DNA from: an uncultured bacterium
GTDB taxonomy: Bacteria; Bacillota; Clostridia; Lachnospirales; Lachnospiraceae
Length of the DNA stretch: 16,957 bases
Assembly (NCBI GenBank): GCA_905214675.1
Contig: CAJMMS010000037.1
Coordinates: 1 to 16,957 of the forward strand
Direction of reading: 5' to 3'
The notes below the pieces were generated by a model, which was not told where the DNA came from, searched no databases, and saw nothing but the letters and a program-made list of their open reading frames with translations. Both the position numbers and the translations under genes were made by a program. This document shows, piece by piece, positions 7,263 through 12,639 of this stretch. Position 1 is the stretch's first letter; each line of letters begins with the position of its first letter.

Positions 7263-7291
7263 AGTATATCATATTTCCTTTGAAACTACAA
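7263..7291 (-). promoter_or_regulatory. Promoter of the pyrH-frr operon
   Basis: TTGTAG (7291-7286) and TATACT (7268-7263) on the minus strand with a 17-base spacer. The -10 element lies about 68 bp upstream of the pyrH ATG. The -35 overlaps the last codons of the decayed receiver-domain remnant, so pyrH does not depend on the promoter of that debris. Confidence 0.7.
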
Positions 7292-7540
7292 CTAAGAATT
7301 CTTTCATCACTTCCGCGAGTTTTTTTACTTCAATCGGTTTGGAAAGGTGCGCATTCATTCCGCTTGCAAGCGACCTGCGGACATCTTCTTCAAATGCATT
7401 GGCACTGACGGCAATGATTGGCACGCTGCTGCTGTCGCTTCTTTCCAGCATTCTGATCCGATGTGCCGCTTCCAGTCCGTTCATGACCGGCATCTGTACA
7501 TCCATCAGGATCAGTTCATAGAATCCTTCCTGCGAAATCT
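7269..7540 (-). pseudogene. C-terminal half of a receiver (REC) domain from a hybrid kinase
   Basis: In this frame the sequence reads FYELILMDVQMPVMNGLEAA, with the phospho-acceptor Asp in LMDVQMP. VPIIAVSANAFEED and the Lys of HLSKPIEVKK follow, and it ends VVVSKEI. The first half of a REC domain, with its acidic pair and first helix-strand units, is missing. The upstream residues in the same frame are out-of-frame kinase codons. The break is around 7525-7540, where the kinase frame ends with FAGRIL and a stop at 7516-7518. This indicates a deletion with frameshift inside one former hybrid kinase gene. It is probably not functional. Confidence 0.85.
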
Positions 7541-7947
7541 GCACGGGAAACGACATCGTTGCTTTCTTCTTTCTGTTCTGCCAGAGGCAGCCACAGTTCA
7601 AAGGAAAAACAACTGCCTTTTCCTTCTTCACTCTCAAGCTGGATCTCGCTTCCCATCATATGGATCAGCCGGTTGCTGATTGCCAGTCCAAGTCCGGTTC
7701 CCTGCTGCCTTACCGCCATATTATCAAGCTGCTCAAACTTTCTGAAAATCCGTTTCTGGTCCTTCTGGCTGATGCCAGCTCCCTGATCTTTTACAGAAAA
7801 GCAGACTCTTGCGTGCCCGTTTTTCGTCTCTTTTTCTTCTGCCGTGAAGGTCACTTCGGTTTCTTCTTCCGAATATTTTACCGCATTTCCGATCAGATTG
7901 ATCAGAATCTGACTGATACGAAGTTCATCCGCGCAAAACCACAGATG
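7516..7947 (-). pseudogene. Histidine kinase ATPase-domain remnant of a hybrid sensor kinase
   Basis: The frame is open from 7947 and shows ADELRISQILINLIGNAVKYS (N box, shown across 7932-7870), VKDQGAGISQKD (G1 box), FRKFEQLD (F box) and GTGLGLAISNRLIHMMGS (G2 box), then FSFELWLPL. Sensor, membrane and dimerisation/His-box regions are absent: at 7948 the frame meets a stop and the sequence becomes the lipoprotein remnant in another frame. The ATPase boxes themselves look intact, so the loss seems recent. An internal start (ATG 7854) exists but would give only part of the domain. A product would have no phospho-acceptor His. The family is the BarA/RpfC-like hybrid kinases. Confidence 0.85.
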
Positions 7948-8158
7948 CTACATAGATTCCCTTCTCTTTTCCTTCCGTTGCATTGAACTCTGAGACAAGT
8001 TCATCAAAAGTTGCCTGCTGCGCGCCGTTATAATAATGCCATACGGTCAGCGAAACCGGATTGTCCGGGTCCAGTTGTACACTTTTACTTTCTGTTCCTT
8101 TCGTGCATCCTGACAGTGCCGTCACTGCCATAAATGCCATTTTTCTTCTCGTTTGCAT
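7925..8158 (-). pseudogene. Truncated ABC-transporter solute-binding lipoprotein, fused to kinase DNA
   Basis: 77 codons from an ATG at 8158 with AAGGAG eight bases upstream. The N-terminus has a short lipoprotein signal with lipobox ALSGC. A typical family-1 sugar-binding protein beginning follows: VSLTVWHYYNGAQQATFDELVSEFN. Full proteins of this kind are over 400 residues. Here similarity ends near KGIYV (about 7950), after which the DNA is histidine kinase sequence read in another frame, giving a short tail and stop at 7925-7927. It keeps a good promoter and ribosome site, so a short lipoprotein could still be made, but it cannot bind a solute as a full domain. Confidence 0.85.
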
Positions 8159-8203
8159 GTTTTTCTCCTTGTAATTCCTTCACCTGAACAGATATCGCCT
8201 GTC

Positions 8204-8250
8204 TATGAGTTATACGTGATGTTTTGTGTTCATTTGTTCCTTAACTCATA
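8204..8250 (-). promoter_or_regulatory. Inverted repeat over the start region of the lipoprotein remnant
   Basis: TATGAGTTA (8204-8212) and TAACTCATA (8242-8250) are perfect 9-bp inverted copies 29 bp apart. One arm overlaps the -10 element; the other lies in the mRNA leader. It may be an operator of the lost sugar system or a leader hairpin. Confidence 0.5.
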
Positions 8251-8276
8251 ATATACCCTGTATACCATTCTGACAA
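8248..8276 (-). promoter_or_regulatory. Promoter of the truncated lipoprotein gene
   Basis: TTGTCA (8276-8271) and TATTAT (8253-8248) on the minus strand are separated by exactly 17 bases. The -10 is about 90 bp upstream of the ATG at 8158. It appears to be an intact promoter left in front of a dead gene. Confidence 0.7.
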
Positions 8277-8359
8277 TATTTCCCATAAAAATTCTGTCCA
8301 TTTCTGCAACAATTTCTCGCCAACTTTTTATTTTGATGCTATACTTTTTTCCATGTTTT

Positions 8360-8368
8360 TGCTATAAT
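8360..8368 (+). promoter_or_regulatory. Extended -10 promoter of the metal-exporter-like gene
   Basis: TGCTATAAT is a perfect TATAAT with the TGn extension, about 90 bp upstream of the ATG at 8458. No good -35 hexamer is seen at the right distance. The leader (about 8375-8457) does not match a riboswitch I know. It contains TATCC/GGATA and CAGG/CCTG pairings that interleave, a weak pseudoknot possibility. Confidence 0.55.
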
Positions 8369-8457
8369 CACGCTTGATATCCAAAAAGTATGCCACAGGC
8401 TGCTCTTTCCGGATACCTGGTAACTAAAAAACATAACCTGAATATGGGAGATATCAT

Positions 8458-9306
8458 ATGAACTTAACTTTATTTTCGGATGCTGCACTGGACGCACTGC
8501 TTGACAGTCTGCGCATGCTTCCTTTTCTGTTCGTGGCATTTCTGATCCTGGAAGCTCTCGAACACTATTCCAGCGACCGGCTGACACACTTTTTCCAGCA
8601 TAAAAAGGGCGGCCCCGCCATCGCATCTTTGCTTGGCTGCATCCCGCAGTGCGGATTCTCTGCCCTGATCTCCAGCCTTTACTGCGGAGGCATCGTCACG
8701 GTCGGCACTCTGATCGCCGTGTACTTATCCACTTCGGATGAGGCGATCCTGATCCTTCTTGCACACCCGGAACAGGCCGGCGTTGTCGGAAAGCTTCTGC
8801 TCGCCAAACTGATCATCGCCATCCCTGCCGGATATCTGGTTGATTTTATCTGGAGCAGATGGAGACACCCGCAGAAACATGTCGAGGATCTCTGCGACCA
8901 CTGCGGCTGTCACGACCACCACGGTATTGTAAAACCGGCACTGAACCACACGTTAAAGCTTTTTGCTTTTATCCTTGTGTTCAATGCCGTTCTGAATGTC
9001 CTGATCGAAGGGATCGGGCTGGAATCCCTCTCGAAAGTCCTGCTTGACGGAACGATCTTCCAGCCGTTTCTAACTGCACTGCTTGGACTGATCCCGAACT
9101 GTGCAGCCTCTATCCTGATCACACAGCTCTTTCTGGAGGGAGCGATCAGTTTCGGTTCTGCGGTTGCCGGTCTGTGCACCGGAGCCGGTGTCGGACTTGT
9201 GATCCTGTTTAAGACCAGCAGAAATAAAAAAGAATGTTTTGCCATTACCGGCATTCTCTATCTGATCGCCGTGATCGCCGGAATGATCCTGCAACTGATC
9301 GGATAA
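8458..9306 (+). CDS. Polytopic heavy-metal exporter-like protein (putative manganese/arsenic transporter family)
   Basis: 282-residue membrane protein with about eight to ten hydrophobic segments. Two halves carry matching motifs, GCIPQCGFSALISSL (60-74) and GLIPNCAASILITQL (210-224), each followed by a Gly/Ala-rich helix; this looks like an internal duplication. A cytosolic or external loop at 146-156 is rich in Cys and His (CDHCGCHDHHG), a plausible metal-binding site. From memory these features fit the family annotated as putative manganese transporter or ArsP_2-type 10-TM exporter; the metal is not shown by the sequence. GGGAG lies seven bases before the ATG. The gene stands alone on the plus strand, diverging from the lipoprotein remnant and converging on topB, with its terminator at 9340-9385. 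Confidence 0.8.
   Translation: MNLTLFSDAALDALLDSLRMLPFLFVAFLILEALEHYSSDRLTHFFQHKKGGPAIASLLGCIPQCGFSALISSLYCGGIVTVGTLIAVYLSTSDEAILILLAHPEQAGVVGKLLLAKLIIAIPAGYLVDFIWSRWRHPQKHVEDLCDHCGCHDHHGIVKPALNHTLKLFAFILVFNAVLNVLIEGIGLESLSKVLLDGTIFQPFLTALLGLIPNCAASILITQLFLEGAISFGSAVAGLCTGAGVGLVILFKTSRNKKECFAITGILYLIAVIAGMILQLIG
9222..9257 (-). terminator. Possible weak terminator for topB inside the exporter gene
   Basis: On the minus strand AGAATG (9257-9252) and CATTCT (9236-9231) pair around a loop holding a smaller GCC/GGC hairpin, followed by TTTTTATTT. It is about 60-90 bp past the topB stop. The stem is short and AT-rich, so support is modest. Confidence 0.35.
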
Positions 9307-9316
9307 CCTCTGTACA

Positions 9317-11536
9317 TTATTTCAGATCAAGCTTTGCAAAAGCCGCCGCGAATGCGTTGTTTAACGGTTCGGCGGCTTCTTTTTTCTGCTTTTTCAGATA
9401 GCTCTGCACATCCCGTTTGCTGACACCTGCTCCTTCTTTCTCTCTTCGATTCTTAAATGCAGACAGTTTTTCCTTGTATCCGCATTTGCAGATAAAGGTC
9501 TGATCCTCTCCTTTTCCGTACAGTTCCATTTTTTTGTGGCATTTCGGGCATCTCGCATTGGATGTCCTGGAGAGCGTTTCCCGGTAGCCGCACTCTCTGT
9601 CCTGACATACCAGCATTTTGCTGTTCTTTCCGTTGACGGAGAGCAGTCTTTTGCCGCACTGCGGGCATTTCTTGTTCGTCAGGTTGTCGTGGTGGAAAGT
9701 CTGTGTGCCTGCCTTGATCTCACGGATCAGTTCTTCGGTATAATCGCTGATTTCCTCAATAAATGCTTTTTCCTGCAAATTTCCTTTTGCAATGCCGGAA
9801 AGTTTCATTTCCCAGGCTGCCGTCAGCTCCGGTTTCTTCAGTTCGGACGGAACCAGTTCCAGCAACTGTTTTCCTTTGCCGGTCACATGGATCTCATTTC
9901 CCTTTTTCTCCATCAGGAAAGAGTTGAACAGTTTATCAATGATATCGGCTCTTGTCGCTACCGTGCCAAGTCCGCCTGTCTCGCCCAGTGTTTTTGCCGC
10001 TTTTGCATCTTTGCTTTCCATGTAGCGGACCGGATTTTCCATGGCGGAGAGCAGGGTTGCCTCCGTAAAATAAGCCGGCGGCGTTGTCTTTCCGGTTGTA
10101 ACCGTCACTTTTGCGACCGGCATGGTATCGCCTTTTTTCACGGACGGCAGCGTCTGTTCTTTCGGTGCCGCAGCCACATCATCCGCTTCTTCCCATTCTT
10201 CATCCGTTCCAAGATTTTCATAGGCTTCTTTCCAGCCCTGGCTCTTCACGATCTTTCCTTTTGCCGTAAAACTTTCTCCTGCCAGCTCGCCGGTAAATAC
10301 GGTCTGGTCATACTCAAATGCCGGAAGCAGCACTGCCAGAAATCTGCGTACCACCAGATCATAGATCTTGCGCTCTTCGTTCGTCATTGCCTGCAGATCC
10401 ACGAACTGCTCGGTCGGAATGATCGCATGATGATCCGTCACTTTTTTGTTGTCCACAAAAGAAGCATTTTTGCGGATCGGACGCATGGAAAGGCTTCCCG
10501 CCAGCTTGCGGTAAGGTCCGACGCTACATGCCTTTAAACGTTCTTTTAAGGTATCTGCCACATCGGTTGTAATGTATCTGGAATCGGTTCGCGGATAGGT
10601 CAGTACTTTGTGGCTTTCATAGAGCCGCTGCATGATATTTAAGGTCTCTTTTGCCGAATATCCAAAGCGTTTGTTGGCATCTCTTTGCAGCTCCGTCAGA
10701 TCATAAAGCCCCGGTGCAAAGGTTTTCTTTGCTGTCGTCTTTACTTCTTTGATGGTCATTTTTCTGCCGCTTTTGATCTCTGCTTTTACTTTCTTCTCGA
10801 TCTCATCCATTCTCTGTTTCTGGAAGGTGCAGTAACCGGAGCTTTTTGCATCTTTCCAGGTGAAACGCACGCCGCCGGAGAGGATCTGCATGCCATAATA
10901 TTCTTTCGGCACAAAACTGCGGATCTCTTTCTCTCGCTGTGCCACCATCGCAAGCGTCGGTGTCTGGACACGGCCGCATGACAACTGTGCATTGTATTTG
11001 CAGGTCATTGCTCTGGTAGCGTTGATACCGACCAGCCAGTCCGCTTCTGCCCTGGCTTTTGCCGCATGGTAAAGATTGTTGTATGCTCTGCCGTCACGCA
11101 GGTTTGCAAAGCCTTCGCGGATGGCTTTGTCCGTGACCGAGGAGATCCACAGACGTTTGATCGGCTTTCTGCACTCTGATTTTTCCAGGATCCAGCGTGC
11201 CACCAGCTCTCCTTCTCTTCCGGCATCGGTCGCAATGATGATCTGATTTACATCCTTGCGGAACAGTTGCTTTTTTACCAGACCATACTGTTTTGCCGTC
11301 TGTCTGATAACCACAAGCTGCATTTTCTCTGGCATCATCGGCAGCGTTTCCATGTCCCATTTGCTGTATTTTTTATCGTATTCTTCCGGATCTGCAAGCG
11401 TCACCAGATGCCCCAGCGCCCAGGTGACGATGTACTTCTCCCCCTCAAGAGCCCCCGGAATATTTTTACTGCAATGCAGAACCCTTGCAATGTCCCGTCC
11501 TACGGAAGGCTTTTCTGCGATCACTAATGATTTCAT
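9317..11536 (-). CDS. topB: DNA topoisomerase III (type IA)
   Basis: 739-residue type IA topoisomerase that relaxes negative supercoils and decatenates single-strand-containing DNA. TOPRIM domain: SLVIAEKPSVGRDIA at 3-17 with the catalytic Glu8, and IIATDAGREGE at 100-110 with Asp104 and Glu108. The toroid follows from about 150; the active Tyr is residue 314 in VLTYPRTDSRY. HHAIIPTE lies near 365-375 and GLGTVATRADII near 535. Two C-terminal zinc ribbons are present: CPQCGKRL with CQDRECGY, and CPKCHKKM with a CKCGY half. The TopB-like length and single zinc-rich tail separate it from TopA. The ATG at 11536 has an AGAGGA ribosome site. It converges on the exporter gene with 10 bp between stop codons, and its last codons contain that gene's terminator. 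Confidence 0.95.
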   Translation of the reverse strand: MKSLVIAEKPSVGRDIARVLHCSKNIPGALEGEKYIVTWALGHLVTLADPEEYDKKYSKWDMETLPMMPEKMQLVVIRQTAKQYGLVKKQLFRKDVNQIIIATDAGREGELVARWILEKSECRKPIKRLWISSVTDKAIREGFANLRDGRAYNNLYHAAKARAEADWLVGINATRAMTCKYNAQLSCGRVQTPTLAMVAQREKEIRSFVPKEYYGMQILSGGVRFTWKDAKSSGYCTFQKQRMDEIEKKVKAEIKSGRKMTIKEVKTTAKKTFAPGLYDLTELQRDANKRFGYSAKETLNIMQRLYESHKVLTYPRTDSRYITTDVADTLKERLKACSVGPYRKLAGSLSMRPIRKNASFVDNKKVTDHHAIIPTEQFVDLQAMTNEERKIYDLVVRRFLAVLLPAFEYDQTVFTGELAGESFTAKGKIVKSQGWKEAYENLGTDEEWEEADDVAAAPKEQTLPSVKKGDTMPVAKVTVTTGKTTPPAYFTEATLLSAMENPVRYMESKDAKAAKTLGETGGLGTVATRADIIDKLFNSFLMEKKGNEIHVTGKGKQLLELVPSELKKPELTAAWEMKLSGIAKGNLQEKAFIEEISDYTEELIREIKAGTQTFHHDNLTNKKCPQCGKRLLSVNGKNSKMLVCQDRECGYRETLSRTSNARCPKCHKKMELYGKGEDQTFICKCGYKEKLSAFKNRREKEGAGVSKRDVQSYLKKQKKEAAEPLNNAFAAAFAKLDLK
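9340..9385 (+). terminator. Intrinsic terminator of the exporter gene, embedded in topB
   Basis: AAGCCGCCG (9340-9348) and CGGCGGCTT (9370-9378) form a 9-bp GC-rich stem with a 21-base loop. One C and TTTTTT (9380-9385) follow on the plus strand. It lies 34 bp after the exporter stop and wholly within the topB coding end, where it encodes part of the AAEPLNNAFAAAFAK region on the other strand. Confidence 0.8.
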
Positions 11537-11575
11537 ATGGTTGTTCCTCTTTTCTTCTACTTTATTTTATGTTTT

Positions 11576-11603
11576 ATCTTATATTTATCCATTCGTGTTT
11601 CAA
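11576..11603 (-). promoter_or_regulatory. Candidate topB promoter
   Basis: TTGAAA (11603-11598) and TAAGAT (11581-11576) on the minus strand with a 16-base spacer, about 40 bp upstream of the topB ATG. The -10 matches consensus at only four positions; other AT-rich alternatives exist nearby. Confidence 0.4.
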
Positions 11604-11668
11604 GCATGTCTCTGGCAAATTTATTTACCCTCTCTTTTTACGGACTCAAAACCTATTGTAAACGAAAC

Positions 11669-11687
11669 ATCCGTTTCTGTCACGGAT
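11669..11687. promoter_or_regulatory. Inverted repeat between topB and the two-component operon
   Basis: ATCCGT (11669-11674) and ACGGAT (11682-11687) are perfect inverted copies 7 bp apart, centred about 35 bp upstream of the TGTTATACT element. It could be a regulator site for the plus-strand promoter. OmpR-type regulators usually prefer direct repeats, so autoregulation through this site is speculative. Confidence 0.4.
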
Positions 11688-11711
11688 TTTAAGTCTGTTT
11701 TCAGCTTTTTA

Positions 11712-11720
11712 TGTTATACT
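11712..11720 (+). promoter_or_regulatory. Extended -10 promoter before the structured leader
   Basis: TGTTATACT carries the TGn extension and a good -10 hexamer; the -35 is poor. The start of transcription would fall near 11727, inside the first arm of the structured element at 11722-11892. The RNA would therefore begin with that element and continue into the response regulator gene. Confidence 0.5.
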
Positions 11721-11721
11721 G

Positions 11722-11892
11722 ATGATGCCAGGGTTACAAAGTCAAAGTGTCGTTCTTGCTTGCAAGATAAGACATTTGACCTTGTAACCCGCTAAACATG
11801 AGGAAGTAGCTATTTACGCAGTAAATATGCGGATTCCGAATGTTTACAAAATTGCGTGAGTACAACGTACGGAGCAATTTTGATGGCATCAT
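11722..11892 (+). ncRNA. Structured RNA element sharing the conserved core (copy C)
   Basis: Outer arms ATGATGCCA (11722-11730) and TGGCATCAT (11884-11892) are perfect inverted copies. They enclose three helices: H1, a near-perfect 60-base palindrome (11731-11790) with GGGTTACAA/TTGTAACCC ends; H2, TAAACAT (11793-11799) with ATGTTTA (11840-11846), holding the core and an inner TATTTAC-GCA-GTAAATA hairpin (11811-11827); and H3, AAAATTGC (11848-11855) with GCAATTTT (11874-11881). Only five bases lie unpaired around the junction. Core halves are ATGAGGAAGTAGC (11798-11810) and GCGGATTCCGAAT (11829-11841). It lies between an extended -10 promoter and the response regulator. I do not recognise the family. 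It may be an inserted mobile element, a standalone RNA or a cis-acting leader. Confidence 0.7.
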
Positions 11893-11912
11893 AGATGATA
11901 ATAATATTCGCA

Positions 11913-11930
11913 GGCACGCTTTGCAGTGCC
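11913..11930 (+). other. Hairpin just before the response-regulator ribosome site
   Basis: GGCAC (11913-11917) and GTGCC (11926-11930) pair, with GC/GC inside the loop. It ends 16 bases before the AGGAGG at 11946-11951. No T-run follows, so it is not a terminator. Confidence 0.45.
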
Positions 11931-11958
11931 CGAACTTATATACACAGGAGGCGATTTT

Positions 11959-12639
11959 ATGCAGATTTTAATTATAGAGGATGAAAAGCGACTGGCGGAT
12001 GCACTGGGGCAGATCATGCAGGAAGCCAGATATCAGGCAGATATTGTTTACGATGGCAGGGACGGGCTTGCCTATGCTTCTTCCGGTGACTACGACGTGA
12101 TCGTTCTGGATGTGATGCTGCCGGGCATGGATGGTTTTGAGGTCGTACACCATCTGCGGGAATCCAAAATCTCCACACCGGTCATCATGCTGACGGCTCT
12201 GGATGATGTCAAAAACAAGATCACAGGCCTTGACAGCGGTGCGGATGACTACATGACAAAACCGTTTGTCCCGGAAGAACTTCTGGCAAGAATCCGTGCT
12301 CTTTCCAGGCGGCAGGGCGAAGTCATCCTGGAAGAACTGACCTTTGACGATCTGACGCTCAACCTCTCAAGCAACGATCTTTCCTGTAAAAATAAATCCA
12401 TCCATCTTGGCTACAAGGAATTTGAAATCCTCAAGATCCTGATGTCCAATCCAAAGATCCTGATTTCAAAAGAAACGCTGATCGTGAAGGTCTGGGGAGC
12501 GGAATCTGCTGCCGAGAGCAACAATGTGGAGGCTTATATTTCGTTCTTACGCAAGAAATTCCACTATCTGGATTCGAAAGTAACGATCGGAACGGTACGA
12601 AAGGTCGGCTACCGGCTGGAAAGTGAGGAAACGGCATGA
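11959..12639 (+). CDS. OmpR/PhoB-family response regulator
   Basis: 226-residue DNA-binding regulator. The receiver domain (about 1-118) begins MQILIIEDEKRLADALG with the acidic pair near residues 8-9. The phospho-acceptor Asp51 is in VIVLDVMLPGMDG, Thr in MLTA, and Lys in MTKPF. A winged-helix domain (about 130-222) shows LTLNLSSNDLSCKNKSIHLGYKEFEIL, AYISFLRKKF and TVRKVGYRLE. The frame is open from 11926, but ATG 11959 is preferred: AGGAGG is seven bases upstream and the protein then starts as relatives do. It overlaps the kinase start by ATGA, so the two are coupled. Targets are unknown. Confidence 0.95.
   Translation: MQILIIEDEKRLADALGQIMQEARYQADIVYDGRDGLAYASSGDYDVIVLDVMLPGMDGFEVVHHLRESKISTPVIMLTALDDVKNKITGLDSGADDYMTKPFVPEELLARIRALSRRQGEVILEELTFDDLTLNLSSNDLSCKNKSIHLGYKEFEILKILMSNPKILISKETLIVKVWGAESAAESNNVEAYISFLRKKFHYLDSKVTIGTVRKVGYRLESEETA

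Noticed and set aside
8369..8457. Manganese (yybP-ykoY) or NiCo riboswitch before the exporter gene
   Set aside because: The leader is under 90 bases and I see none of the conserved motifs of these classes; the pairings present are 4-5 bp only.
9536..10537. 333-codon plus-strand open frame opposite topB
   Set aside because: It is a shadow of the intact topB; Cys, Phe and His excess and lack of a ribosome site or domain support this.
11722..11892. Conventional insertion sequence or MITE with target-site duplication
   Set aside because: The perfect outer arms look like terminal inverted repeats, but no convincing direct duplication flanks them and no transposase is in the window, so only a structured element is claimed.
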